Source: Saccharina japonica
Taxonomy: Eukaryota > Sar > Phaeophyceae > Laminariales > Laminariaceae
Length of the DNA stretch: 64,000 bases
Assembly (NCBI GenBank): GCA_008828725.1
Contig: MEHQ01002204.1
Coordinates: 191,532 to 255,531, forward strand
Direction of reading: 5' to 3'
Below are positions 23,866 to 37,600 of the stretch, in pieces; within the stretch, counting starts at the first letter, position 1; each line of letters begins with the position of its first letter. The translations under genes were made by a program, and so were the position numbers. The notes below the pieces were generated by a model, which made no database searches, was not told the origin of the DNA, and worked only from the letters and a program-made list of their open reading frames with translations.

Positions 23866-26800
23866 TGTTATGGTACTGCTGGCATGATGTGGAAACGTTT
23901 GGTATATACCTGGTATCAGGTATAAGAATCGTATTGGTAGTACTTGGAAGGCGGTATCTTACATGGGAACCAGGGGTTCCCAGATGGCCTTTGGCCCATC
24001 TCGCCTGCCTTTGCAGTCGTTCATCACGCAAAACGGAATATACCTGCTCTTCTTCTATCTCTACGCAAACAACACACGTGAGTACCAACGAGTACCCGTT
24101 CCATAGGCTGACCTGGCTAGGGATACCCTGTCCCCTCATACCTAGCTTTATTACACTTGGCGTCGTCGGCAGGACTAGTCTAAAACGGAGAAAGTTTGTT
24201 TACTCGTGCTCGGTTTCTTTTTTGTAAGCTTTCGCACGTCGTCTATCAGCTTCTCGGAGTTCGAAAAATCGCCACGAGCTCCTACCACCCTTACGGCAAT
24301 GGTGGGGTGGAACGTGTGAACCACACGATGGCGCAGATGTTGGCGATGGTCATCAACGAGCTCCAGAGGAGGCCGGTCGCCCCGGTGGGCTAGCAGGTAA
24401 CCACGAAGCCTGTAAGCGTCAAGAAATCGAGTTCGAGCCCCGCCGAGTGCATGCTCTTAGGCACTTTTTCTCGCAAAAAATATCTTGACTATTAATAGCA
24501 GAAAGCGCGAGAGCGTGAGTTAGCAAAATTCGATGAAAGTCGACGAGCGTTGGGAAGGCTGAACCCTCTGCGCGATAAAAATGAAGGCAAGAACCGTAGT
24601 GGGGGAGGAGGGAGAGGAGCCTACTTTGTGACCCCGGATCTGAGTTACGACTAGGGAGGGAGAGACGGAAGTGCGAAGATAATAAATGGGACGGAAAAAA
24701 AAAAAAAAAAAAAAAAAACGACAACACTGGGATGAATAGCCCCCCCACGTTGAATTTGCGTACAACAGTTCGGTCAGCGCCGCCACGGGTTTGGCTCCCA
24801 ACGAGGTCCACATGGGTTGGCTCCCTCGACTTCCTCTCACGATTTTTGAGCGCGCGGGCGTCGCCGGCCACCAGAGTTTGGCCCGCGACCACCTCGCGTA
24901 CTGTGACTTGGCGACGGACCGCCAGCAACGCGCGTACGACATCGTTCGCGAACACCACGCCCTCACGGTTGCTCGCGTGAACCGGCGCAACTCCGCCCTC
25001 TCCGACGCCTTGCGTCCGGTCCCCAAATTCGTCACTGGCGGCTGGGCGTGGGTGTACAATACGGCAGCCACCATTCGTCAGGGGGCCAAGACAGACACAG
25101 ACGCCAAGGTCCTCAAGGCCAAGCTGTCGCTGAACTGGACGGGGCCCTACAAAGTCCTTGCAGTCGGACCTTGCTCCTCCGCGGACACCCCAGACAAATC
25201 CCCTCTCGGGGCTAAGCTCCTATATCTGGACCTGCCCTCCGACATGCCCGGCGCTGATGCTCGCAAGCGCGTGTCTGTACAGCGCTGCAAGCCCTGTGCA
25301 AACCCCCACGACCACGGAGACATGCCGAAGTATTTGCCTGCGGGGTTGACGCAATACGTCCTCAACAACTTCTCCAAGAAATCCCCCCCTTACCACGTCA
25401 CCGAGGACGACGTTTCCACTCCTCTCCAACGTCTCGAAGTGGAGAAAATTACGGGACACCAGTCGGTTCGGGGCAGGGGTGGTGTCATCGCGGTGATGTA
25501 CGAGACGCACTGGACGGGACTGTCTCGCCCGTCTTGGGAACGGGAAATGGATCTCCGACTCTCTCGCCGGGAAATTTTGCGATACTGGGACGGCACCCCA
25601 AACCAGCACCGCCAAACCAACCGCCTGTACCGTCGAATGAGGATTGGCGCTGCCCAACGGGAGCTTTCTCGGAATAACGGCGAACGGTTCCTGGCCCCCG
25701 GCTATAGTTGTGTACCGCACGCCGAATGGCTTCGCCGGTACAATGTCACCGTGCTTCCCAACGGGGCCCACTTCTGGTCCAAGGGCGACGACGGTCTGTG
25801 GTGGCTGGGGAAAATCGGCGCGACTACACCAACGGACGGAGTTCTCTTCGTTCGATGTTTGGATGACCCAGGACCGATCAAGCTTCCTCTTTCTCCGGCG
25901 CGCTACACGACTTCAACAGGAGCTGTACGGGGTTCTTGGTGTCTACAAGTACATTTAGCTAGCGCGTTTACGCGGGGGGTCCAGCGTAACGTCGATGAAT
26001 CACGAGGCGCAGCAGTGGACAGCTGAATTTTTCGCGTCGCCGCTGCGCTTGATTCTTTTCTCATGTTGTTTCAGGGGATTGGGGCGGAACCTCTTTGTAG
26101 TTTGTATTTGCGACGTTTTCCGAGTTTTCGGTTCGGACTGTTTTTCTTCTCAGTATCGCCTACCACTTTCTGATATTTTTTCTGGGGCGGTTTTGGGGGT
26201 AGTTGTAGCGTAATTCGTCCTTCCGACCCCCCCCCCGCTCAATGCCGGGGCGGGTCTGGATAATCGAGCCACTAACTTGGGGCTCAGGACACGCTTTCTG
26301 GATGTTTTGGGCCGGGTTTCGGGGAAGTTTTTAAGTGTCTAGTTTTCCAGTTTTATCAGTTCTACCGAGCCCCCGCTCTCGAGCCGGGAGGGCAGTTCAT
26401 GTACAATGACTGCAGGATTTCGGTTCCAACGTTTCTTCTTTTTTGACGTTCCTTGCTCGGCTTCGTAGCCTTGCCGTTCAGAGGTGTGGGAGTGGGTTTT
26501 GAGGAGCCGCATCTTCGACTCATCTTTTAGTTCGTGGAATCGGGGTTTCCACGAATTTATCATATTTCTGCATATACGGCTCATCAGGGTGGGCTAGTGT
26601 TATGGTACTGCTGGCATGATGTGGAAACGTTTGGTAAATACCTGGTATCAGGTATAAGAATCGTATTGGTAGTACTTGGAAGGCGGTATCTTAGATGGGA
26701 ACCAGGGGTTCCCAGATGGCCTTTGGCCCTTCTCGCCTGCCTTTGCAGTCGTTCATCACGCTAAACGGAATATACCTGCTCTTCTTCTATCTCTACGCAA

Positions 26801-26887
26801 ACAACACACGTGAGTACCAACGAGTACCCGTTCCATAGGCTGACCTGGCTAGGGATACCCTGTCCCCTCATACCTAGCTTTATTACA
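23866..26887 (+). mobile_element. Young LTR retroelement, chromovirus-like (fossil, deleted)
   Basis: LTRs of 290 bp at 23866-24155 and 26598-26887 differ at about four positions by eye, so insertion was recent. Primer site TGGCGTCGTCGGCAGG follows the first LTR; CAGGGTGGGCTAG precedes the second. The interior keeps only the end of the integrase catalytic region, the GPY/F-type C-terminus and a chromodomain-like segment (24.2-25.9 kb), which marks a Ty3/Gypsy chromovirus. Gag, protease, RT and RNase H are missing and a SINE splits the integrase part, so it is broken. Its high GC contrasts with its neighbours. It sits inside a MITE C copy. Confidence 0.9.
24374..24718 (+). mobile_element. tRNA-derived SINE copy 4 (in LTR element)
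   Basis: Full-length, with A box TGGGCTAGCAGGT, B box GAGTTCGAGCCCC and a pure A tail of about 24. The long tail and its host's youth make it the most recent SINE insertion in the window. Confidence 0.93.
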
Positions 26888-27084
26888 ACACCTAGTAAGA
26901 AACAGGCTAATAAGAAATCCAGGCTGATATTTCGAAAAAAAGAAGACATTCGAGAGTCGTTATCTTGAAATTAGTGTAGAAATCACCCTCTCTCAAAAAG
27001 GAAATCCAGCCCGGGCCAGCGTTTCTGTTTCTTATTCGGTCTCCTGTACTGCACGTATTAATAGTAGTCTAACGCAAGTACCGA

Positions 27085-28420
27085 CCTGAGAGATTAGAAA
27101 GTCGGGTTCGTGACCCCCACCCCGAACTGAAACTGACCCACCCGCCGAACGTCCAGCCCTTTGCTGCACGTTTCTGGCGGTTTGAGGGAGAGGGTTTTTG
27201 AACGGACGTCCCCGGGTTTGGCGTGTTTACGGGTCGCCGTAGCTCGGTCCCATGTACGTATGTATGCCTTCAGACAATATAGCGAGGGCACGTATGTTGC
27301 AGGGCACACGAACAAATAGTGATTTCTAGGCCGAATCAGCTTTGAGCGTCGACAACATGGAACCACATTAACCCTGATTTTATACCCGTGGGACATTACG
27401 CAATTCTTCGGCAGCACCAGGAGTATCGTCGATCGGAAATCCTCCCGCCCCGTAAAAGTCTCTCGGGGTGCACTCACTACAGCGTGGCGAAGCGGCAGCA
27501 AAATTCATGTCCTGCACTATGGGGCCCGACTTCGTCGCTAACAATTGGAATTGTGGTTCCATGTCCTTGTTTTGGTACTGTATACAAGTTGTTTATTACA
27601 GCTCAAACCAAGTATCTTTCGCGAATCAAAAACTAAATTACAGTAGTATCTTTTGGTATACATTTAATCGATTTCTGAGGCACCTATATACATATCTGCG
27701 GCCGATTCCGGCGTCTGTAGGATCGATCCCGATGTCTCTCGCCCTGGTATAAGTTTCTTGGTTGTATACACGAACGCAGGAAGAGCCCTGGACGATTTCG
27801 TTCCCGCTTTCTACCGCGACCTCGGCCGTGAGGATTTTTTAAGTAGACCGCGTAGCTGCGGAAAAATGGATGTGTCCAAATCGAGGATCAAGCACCATCA
27901 AGCTACCGAACAAGGTACCATAACTTGATCGAGATGCTCTGCGTCGTGTGTCATTTGAAGGCTTCGGTGGGGAGCACTGCGTCTGTGAAAAAGGGCCTCG
28001 TGAGGGGCTGGTATTGACCCAACCACGTTTTCCACAAAATAGGCGTTATCTCATAGTTGTTCGTTTTGGTTTCTGTGGGCACTGCAACACAAGTGAGGGA
28101 TTCTCGATCCCCGCCCCAATATCGCCATGCCCTGAGAAGTGTATAACCCACTCCGACGCTTTTCAAACCAGGGGAATTTGTCGGGCCATTCCCGTTTGAT
28201 GCGTTTTACTTGACTTCCCGAAGGATATACTGCCGGTAGAAGCCCGGCAATGAACATGCTGGTTGAAACAAAAACACCAAAAATGTCAAACAAACGTATA
28301 CACCAATTAATTGGTGAACATGTTTTTCCATATCTTACGTTATGATGGTTCTCCAGCCACGTACCCCGCCCCTGAAAACGTACGCCTTACGTAATACGGA
28401 TGCACCTGTGAAATGACATT
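27085..28420 (-). repeat. Dispersed repeat G, right copy
   Basis: Inverted partner of 365-860, longer by about 850 bp in the middle, which I could not match to anything. Its outer edge lies about 140 bp from the LRR gene start codon. An ORF of 135 codons on the minus strand runs through it but resembles no known family. Confidence 0.65.
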
Positions 28421-28557
28421 CTTATTTATGACAACACGCCACAGAAACACCCGTCGATACGTTTAGGGTTATGGTTCGTAATACTTTGTTTTCTCCCATT
28501 GCGTCTGTCCTCCCCTCATCAGGAAAACAGACGCGAAAGGCCGCTGCACTCCGCACC
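28421..28557 (+). promoter_or_regulatory. Probable promoter/5' leader of the LRR gene
   Basis: Only about 140 bp separate the edge of a dispersed repeat (27085-28420) from the start codon. No TATA box is obvious. A pyrimidine-rich run ending in cag at 28520-28522 looks like a splice acceptor, so the leader may itself be spliced and the true promoter may lie inside the repeat. Inference only. Confidence 0.35.
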
Positions 28558-28609
28558 ATGCGGTTCGCCGAGTTGTTGGCGCCTCTGCTGTTGGCCGTGA
28601 CCGTAAGCG
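28558..28609 (+). CDS. Exon 1: signal peptide
   Basis: It reads M-R-F-A-E-L-L-A-P-L-L-L-A-V-T-V-S and then one base of a split codon before donor GTGAGT (phase 1). One Arg, a hydrophobic core of about 10 residues and a small-residue end form a classic secretory signal. ATG sits in a good context (A at -3). The intron that follows is about 2.25 kb, and the next exon enters in phase 1, so the join is frame-consistent. If the donor is not used, translation stops two codons later. Confidence 0.75.
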
Positions 28610-31600
28610 GTGAGTAGTCCATGAAGCGTGGAGTTCCTGTTGTGTTTGCTTTCTCGCGGGGTCGCGTACACGGTTATGGACCATGAGCTGGCCGAGGAAG
28701 TTGCTGTGCTCAGTGAGGGTAATGTTCGTGCCGTCTTCTTAGCCGAGTGAATTACTATGCCATACCCGCCCCCTACTTGAGTTGGCAGCAGCCCGGGTAC
28801 GCGGAAAGGATGCTACGTCCTAAGCAGAAGTCGTAGACAAGAAGACAAGTATCAGTCTGAAACATCGCACACGACTTGGTTGGTCGTAGAAAGGCTGCTT
28901 TGTAGTGTTCCGCAGTCATCACGCCCCAACGTTGCGGGACGTGTACATCATCTCTCCCTATCAGTCTGAAACATCTCACACGACTTGGTTTGGTCGTGGC
29001 AAGGCTGGTGTTTACGTAGTGTTCTGGAGTCATCACGCCTGACTGAGCGTTTCAGGACATGTACATCGTCTCTCCCTACGCTCCGTTTATCCGCAGGGGA
29101 CACCAGATGCTTCACGGACGACAGATGCACTCCTGGAGCTACATCCCTGTACGTGCCGCTTTACGTGACATGGAAGAAAAGTGACATTTTTTACTGACAG
29201 TGCATTGCGCCTATGTAGACTCTCGTGTCGCCTTTTGGCGGGAGGTTCTGCAGTTTTTCTTAACCTACAGCAACAGCAGTGGTGGGAGGATCTACAGCTG
29301 ACGTACTGATGCTTTGCTATATTAACCCCTTCGGGCCTTAAGGTCTGAGGGTGGGGTCACTTTAGTGGGCACCCCGAAAAACCTTAATTTTGGTGAAAAC
29401 AAATTTAGTGCAACCCGCCGGATGAACAATCCGATGACCTAGCCACAAAAAAAAACAAAATCTATTTCAAGAGAAGAATGACATTGCGGCGATTTTGTTT
29501 CAAGGGGCACACCCATTAGAGTTCGAGCACACTCATTAGGATTCAATTAATCCAAAAACATGGTACTGCACCCCCACTGTAGCACGCCTCTTGTGGGGAC
29601 AGGACACGCTTAGAATTGGTCTTACATATGGGTTACAGTGCAGCTCTAAGGCTGAGGCCGAAACAAGGCAGAAGTTGGGAACCATTTTGGTTTTCATTTT
29701 CTTCCCTGCTTCAAAATGTATTTCTGCTGGAATTGCGGCCTTGTTTAACGTAACCCCTCAAAAGATTTTTATCCGGCGCTAGGGCTTGGAGTATCGTCTC
29801 ACCACAGTCGAATAGAGAGCAGATCATATATAGGAGAATAGTTTCGTGTCAGGCGCCGGACCGAATAGATGTATTTTTCACCTCGAACATTACCTTCTTG
29901 CCGACTAAACACACTTTTAAGTCAGCTACCCATGCCTGAGTTGAAGAAATGACTATTGCCCACGTTGATGACACCGCTTCCACTAAAATGCCGACGACAA
30001 ACCAAATTCTAGTAGGCCCTCGTGCCTGGACCTCTAGTTGGACCGTTGATAGCGCCCTTCACGCACAAATCAGGGCGTACATACTAAACAAGAGCTCTTG
30101 ATAGTTCAACTTTCTTGCGCTTGATCACTTTTGAATCACGATACAAACACCGGAATGGGTGCCGTCTCGTGTAGATCAAAGGGCACCAACACCTCTTAGA
30201 GACCATGACGAACACGAGGCGTGTAGCTGGCTCGGTCGACAAGCTGAGCCTTAGTCTTGGAGCTAAGCTATTTCCGATACGGCGGCATGATATGTCCTCA
30301 TGATACCAGAAATAGCATTGCCCATGTAAATAACACGGAAGCGATGTATGCTACATACGTTGAGGGGTGAACCGGGGTGTTTCTCATGGCTCACTTGATT
30401 ATTGTTTTGAGGATCTCGCTACTGCACCCAACAACAGACTTTTGATAGCAAACAGAAAGATCAACGCGACGAGCCATACGGCCATAGTGACATTATGATT
30501 ATGTTTGGTAGGTGATCGGTTAACCTGTTTCCAGTAGCTCAACGGACTAAGACCTTAACAAATGTTTTTTCTCACGAGCACTACAACCACTGCACGCATG
30601 TCCTGCCGTCGATGCTATTTGTTAAGCCAACATAGAATAGTCCGTTGAGCTACCGGTAAAAGGTCAACCAATTACCTACTACCCACCCAATCCAAGCCTT
30701 ATAATATTAAGGGCGATACCGAAAACATAACTGATATATCACAAATATTCATATTGGGTACGAGGTAGGTCAACCAACGTGTGGTGTTGAACCTAGTAGA
30801 TGCATATCATCGATCATTGAAAAAACAGCATAATGTTGAAAAGAGCACGTGTTCGCTGAAGTTTGTTTCCCTGGTGTAACTCGATGTGACGACCCTGCCG
30901 CCCTCGCCCTCAACGCGATGCTGTACCACAAACTCCACGTCCTGTGTTTGGTTCGAAGGGACTTGGAGGAATGTGACATCGGCGACGAAGATCTGAGTGG
31001 GCTTATTGCATGCTTCGACAGCGTGGGACGGAGCAACATCGGAACCTTGTGAGTTACCCGCATACCGAGAGCGCAGGGTTCCATCACAGGCTCGTGTTTA
31101 GGCCTGATACTTGATTTCTGCCCGTGGATTGCAAAGCGCGCCGTCCTGCATGGTTGTCGACCTTTTTGGAGGTCTGACCAGGGTAGCGTAGGTCAAGAAC
31201 ACTGTTAGGGCTTGGTAGATGACACTTTTCACGAAAGGTGCATAGGCAGGCGAGATACGTGGGGTGGACGATTCATCAAGAACGCCGATAGCATGCCATG
31301 TAATTGGATTTTGTTGCCGCTCTGAGTGTATGTATAAACTAGCACATGAATTAGCTTGTAGATGCTGCAGTACATGCCGAGGTTCGCCGAAACATCAGTA
31401 ATTAGTAGGAATGCATTTGGTTTGACTTATGTGTTTGGGACGCTAAAGCATAGACCGACTCGCCAAGGTTGTTTACAAGCTACAACCACCCAAGCACGAG
31501 TAGTTGCGTGTCTCTACAACGTGTGCTATATCACGTGACAAGGTTTGGGAGAACGTGCTGTGGAGATCGCCCCAACTGGCCATCATAGATATCCCCCGTA

Positions 31601-34600
31601 ATATCTGCAAACATACCAATAGTGTACCCACAAATTGGCACGTATTAATAAACTCTCCCTTCCGTGTTTGATTGACCGTTTGTCGCCGTGATTGCGATCG
31701 CCGCATCTCCTCAGAAACCTTAACGATAACGACCTGACGGCCCTGCCGCCTGATCTCTTCGCGGGTTTCGGAGCTATGGCAAACTTGTGAGTGACGCTAT
31801 ATCCTAGCCCTGTCCTACTAAAGTATCAGTATGAGTTTCTAGGTTATATTGGTTACTTGGCCGATGTCTCGTTATGGTGTAGGTGCTACTCGACCTAGAC
31901 GCCAACCGCTTGTCCCATCGGCGTCGATCCTCACGGTACTTGTTGTCGAGGTAATCTTGTCAGGTCGTAAACGGTTAGCGAAGGAGACAAATGCTTCCTC
32001 TGAGCTACGAAACTGCGAGCGCCAGGAAAATAGGAAACTCGTAACTGCCGCATACTCACGCGTAGCTACCGGTAAACAAAAGCCGCCTTGTATACATTCG
32101 TTTTAGAGAGACGGTTCCGGCGGGAACTGTCTTCAACAGCGAAAGAGTGCCAGATTATAGCTACGCAGGTTGATGGAACTCGCGGTGCGCCGGATTAACC
32201 TATCGCAACAATAGCGAATCAAAATGCCCATACATGTCATATTGAAACCTTTAATTCGCCTACTTGTATGTCGCGTTCCCCGGCCTCGACAACACCTATG
32301 CGTCAGGACACTGGCCAGCAACAGCCTGGTTCTAGTTTCCGGGAACTTAATTGGTGCCACCTCTTTGGATTCACTGTGAGCGAGGCACCCCTAAGTTTTA
32401 TGTTGATTGTTAGAGCTGGAGCGGGTTTTGAATGCAAAACAAAGCAACGGGTTAGTGGCAGATAGCGGGGAAATACTCTCCCGACGGAGTACATGCACAT
32501 AAAATACCATGCCGCGCGTGAATTTGTCTTGAATTAAAAGGTTACGGGGAACAGTTTTTATGTTTGTGCGTAGGGTTTTGGAGAAATCACCACATTGTAG
32601 AAAATATCGGCTGTCTATTTCCAGTGAAAACGCTAGACAACCAGCGCTCGATACTCGTGCGGGAGTGGTGTACTCGGTCTATACTGCTGCACTGGTGTGC
32701 GTGGCGGTGCCACCACCATAACCGCAATACCAACGTGAAACTACTGTCGCTCGCTGTTCTCTTGCCCCGGACACGATAATGGGGTACACTCGTAGAGACC
32801 TGGCCGACAATAGGATGGAGACCCTGCCGTCTGGCGTCTTCGAGGGTTTGGCAACTTTAACCTATTTGTGAGTGAGGTTTTCGCTACAGAGCCAATTGAG
32901 TAATGGCACCACTACAGTAATGAGTGCAATAACAAGAAATTACCGATACGTCAATAGCGCGGGCCTTTGCCGTTCGTAATCGGGCGTGCATGACTACCAC
33001 GATGGTTCCGTATTTCTGGAAGGCCAAGCCTTTAGGTATCGAGAGTTAGTGGTTGCTTTGAAGCTGTGGGCGTAGGCACAGCCTACAGCCCGTGTCGTAC
33101 TTTGTCCTCATGTGGGAGCTCTCCTATGTGCTACGACAGGCGCGACTCGCCACCCACATATTCCATATGGTCGCGGTGCTTTAGGTGGTATCCACTCCTG
33201 CGGATCGTTTGTACACGTACATCATCGATTTCGCTGCCACCTGCCTGCCGACCGTCTCTTGCATCGCAACGCACATTAGGGACCTCTCGGACAATGCGTT
33301 AGTCGCCTTGCCAGCGGGCCTACTGGATGGTTTGGCGTCCCTGGCATCGTTGTGAGTAACCCCAAGAATACCATGATACGATCGACACATATTTACCTGG
33401 CACCTACGTATCAAGGACGCGCACACAGCATGTGCCGTCCATTTGCCGGTGTCGGGAGTCGTGTGCACGCGCTGTTAAGTATGCCACTTCTACATGCCCT
33501 TCGCTAATGGGGTGAAGTGGAAAAGCGATATGGTATTGCGGGGAAACCTGCCACGCCCTCACCAACTTGTACCACATCGAACCGGCTGGTGGTGGTGGGT
33601 GTAAGTATGTTCCTCACCAAGGGCTTCACCTTTTAGGACTAGACTGCTGCTGAACTAGAGTAACATGATCGTGTGCATCTATAGCTTTGGTATATTTACC
33701 CTATGTGTTAGGTATGTGTAGCGGCGCTCGAGTGGAGCACATCAACGAACACATATGGATCCAACGTTCATTTTAGATTGTATCGTTGTGAAACGCCTCC
33801 GCCGGTCATTGTGTGCGTGGTGTTCGCGTCCAACGCGCGAGACCCACATCAACTGGACATTAAAAGATAAGGCCGTCGTTTGGTGCGGACGCCACCACTC
33901 TGTGTAAACCAGGTCGCTCGAGGGAAATGGCTTGAGCGCCCTGAGCGCAGGGACCTTCGAGGGAACACCGGCGCTGGAACGCTTGTGAGTGACACCGTCC
34001 AACTTCCCCGGTTGAACACTTTTTTGTTGTTGTGGCATCGGCCAAAGTCGGGCAAGAGACGGCGTACAACACTCATGGCGCTTTTCGAGAGGGCAGGCGA
34101 TAACTTCCAAGTATGACAACGTCGCTCTGCGATAGAAACAACGCCTGCTATCAAGGCAGTGGAGTGCGTAGTATGGTTCGGTGTACGAACATTACGCAAA
34201 TAACATTGTTAGACACCGACTTTCAGTTTTTGCCCATGCATTTATGATCGTATCCCGAGCCGCGCGAATTGTTCAACGAACTGTCGATGGCAGAGATTCC
34301 CCTGTGTGTGTTGTCTAAACCTCGGGGTCACAACTCTGGCACATATGAGATGTCTTCCTGGCATAGGCCGTTCGCACATTGTTTTGAAACGCTTCATGAC
34401 TGCCTGTCTGCCGTCTGTCGTCCGTGTGGTCCCACCGCCATGGTCGACGCAGGGACTTGGGGGTCAACGGTTTCAACGAGCTTCCTGCCGGCACATTTGA
34501 TGGCATCGAATCTCTCATAGAATTGTGAGCAAACCAGCTACTGTCTTACACCATATCTAGATAATAGTATACCGGCGGGAGGCCAACATTCTATGACGTG

Positions 34601-37600
34601 TTTCGAGCCAGACGCGTTGGACTTCCAAATATCGCTGCGCACATGTCGTGTAATATGCCCACCGAGTCCAGCGCCGCGAGCGGGCGACAGCAGTGGCGAA
34701 CGCATATACGTGCATCGTATGTTGGCTGCTATCATGAACTACTCGTCGTGGTCTGACCGGTAGTGCAAACTACCAAAACGTGTTTCATATGCGGATGATA
34801 CGTGCACACATTTATTTGGGCACCCCTTTAATGAACATTGGGTCATGAAGCGGAGTACCCCTCGGATATAGGTATCATACATATGTGACGCCTATCGGAT
34901 GCTTGGAAGCATTGAGTGCCGACCTCAAGTAGCCAGGTGGGCCTTCCAGGGCCAGTGGTAGATCGCAGACACCGGTGGGTGATGTTGGCGTGCTACACTC
35001 TCCGCCACTAGGGTGTACTCGAATTTTTGTTATAAAATCTATCTTTATGTTGGTGTCTTTTGCGGTCTATGAGATAACAACTGGTAGCTTAAAGCGAAAG
35101 TTCAGGACAGACACTGCGTGTGCCGATCGATGTGGCTGGGTGTAACGGACGTTGAACGGTGACAAAAATACATGCATACCGTAGTTTATGGAGTTTGGGT
35201 GTTGTTCGCCTGCATCAAATCTATGAATAGACCAAGAATGCGTCGTGCCCATAACGTAGCCTTTTCGTTTCCAAAGGTTAAAGTTGAAGTATGGGTGTTC
35301 GTGGGCGAGGACCAAAGTCCGCCAAGTATCAAAACTGGTCCTCTCACCTTACGACGGGTTAGGGTTGATGTTTGAATAGCTTGCTCATCTACCGTGTAGG
35401 CTGTGGCGAGAACGACGTTACGTTGATTTCGTCGTATCGTTTGGGTTTTCTAAATGGTTTCCCACGAAAGCACGTTGTAAATCTGAAACTTGACATCCCT
35501 ATCTCTGTTCCAAGCTCATCGATTGTTCGTCCATTTGTTTCGTGTTTTTATCATCTCCCAGGGATGTTGGAACTAACGACCTCACCGCGATGCCGGTCAC
35601 AGTTTTCGACGAGTTACCATCGCTGCAGATTTTGTGAGTACCACAGCTATATACATGCGTGACATTTACCAGGTACTGTTCACGTGCTGCATGTGTGTAC
35701 AATCTGAGTCTGTGTGGGACATGTGTGACGGCCTCGCGCCTGGTCCTTTTGCACATTTGAAGATTTGGTCGTACTACATCTAATGTAATATGGTGTTGTC
35801 CTCAGCTATACCTACAGTAGTATATATATATACTTCGTATACATTTCGATCGGCTGGTTGGCACCGAGCCCGTGCCTCCTAAACACGCAAACCTTCCATT
35901 GCTTTCTCGCTTGTCGTTAATGTCACCGCGACGATACAGGAACCTGCGCTTCAATAATATTAACCTGCAGGCTGGTGACCTCCAGGGCGCCACCTCCTTG
36001 GAGGAACTGTGAGCGAAGCAGAATGAGTTCCAATCAGCGACCACAGAATACACCCGTTCGAGGCGCATGTGTTTATTTTCTCAAATCAGCTGCAGCTTTT
36101 GGCGGGGTGCCGATGGCGTTTGCATGTGGGCAACAATGTAGCCAAAGGGTTCAAAGTAGCAAATAGTTACTCTGGCCATTTCGCAGCGTGTTGCTCTGAT
36201 AGGATTTCGACCGTTCTACGAATGTTTGCGCGAGCGCGCTTGGTGGTTTGGCAACCTTAAGCGATACGTAGAGCATGACCAAACATGGCCACTCAGACTC
36301 CCAAAGTCGTTCCACGACAGACCAACCGTGTTGTTTATCAAGCGTTTTGCGAAAAACGCTCAGGCCTGGCTGGGGCGAAATACCAACATACCGCATCCTT
36401 CGTTTACCAATGTATCTCGGTTTTCCGCCTCTACTCCCTACTTGTGAAATCGACGCCTAAAGAAACCTGGATGGAAACGGGATCGAGACCTTGCCGTCCG
36501 GTGTCTTCGAGGGTTTGACTACTCTGCGCACACTGTAAGTGAGGGCTAGTCCAGAGCAGTGGGCCGCCGGTAGGCTGGGGGGACAGAGGGTATTCTCTCA
36601 CATACGGATACTCAGGAAACAAAAAACACCGCTTCCGTACGCAACCGCACGCGCATGCTCTACGTACGATATGGCTTTTTTTTTTTTTAAACTCCCACCT
36701 TGCAAATGTTGTGTCCCTATGTGTAAACCGGATGTTTTTTGTTTTTTTCATTAGGGGTGGCGCTTTTTTTACGTCAGTTTTTCCGTGTCAGCAGACCCTC
36801 TGCTGTAACACATCAACAACCTTCTTCTGTAGCACGAACCCGCTCTGATGTCGGTGGTGTCAGCGTTACTGACCCTCGTCGTTCACGGGGGAGGGGCCTT
36901 CCCGGCGGCGATGCTAGGGGCGATGCTAGGGTACGCGCAGACTGACGAACTGTGCTGCTGTACATTTGTTTACGATGATAATATGGGCGTATGGCTTGAT
37001 GCGCACGGTCCACGCATCCGCAAATTACCGTATTGAGCTGTAAATACTGCTTTGACCCCCCGCTCGGACATTTAGAGCACAGCCTGCCTCCAACAAGCGG
37101 TACCCGTCTTGATCCTACCCCGACGATTCGGTTTATATAATTCAGTATACGGTGTATGTATATACCTCTGTTTCGGCGAGTATGTTTTCGGGCTGGGATT
37201 CGCTACTGCTCCGACCATACCAGAACACTCGACCCGTGGACGAAACCGACAAAGACGCTTGGCAGAATAACCTGTCCCGTCAGCCACTGTATCCTTCCAC
37301 CGGGGTGTGGTCCCTCTATAGTGCCGGCATGCGCTAGCCAAACAACCTGGGCACTGTAATAGCGGCAACAAGAACTACTACTCCGCATACTGAAACGGGG
37401 AATCCTATTTGTGTTATGCGATTGAACCGGCACAAAAAAAGGGCAACCGGCACTACTCCGCATAAGTGCAACGGGAAATCCCATATGGATCATGCGATTT
37501 AACCGGCACAACAAAAGGGAAACCAGCACTACTGAACCGGCACTATAGAGATAGACACTACTGCTGCTATTGTATTACTCAATTACGTGCTACTGCCCTT

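Larger units (their letters stand above)
23848..27050. mobile_element. MITE C copy 4, split by the young LTR element
   Basis: The left end CAGTACAGCACACTGCAC stops at 23865; the rest (ACACCTAGTAAGAAACAGG onward) resumes at 26888 and ends GTCTCCTGTACT at 27050. Aligning with copy 2 shows the LTR element landed in the terminal repeat. GCAC and ACAC at the joints may be its target duplication. Confidence 0.75.
28610..30861 (+). other. Intron 1 of the LRR gene
   Basis: It contains a tandem duplication (28852-29076), a fold-back MITE (30505-30690) and otherwise non-coding sequence. I found no further cassette in it. Confidence 0.6.
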
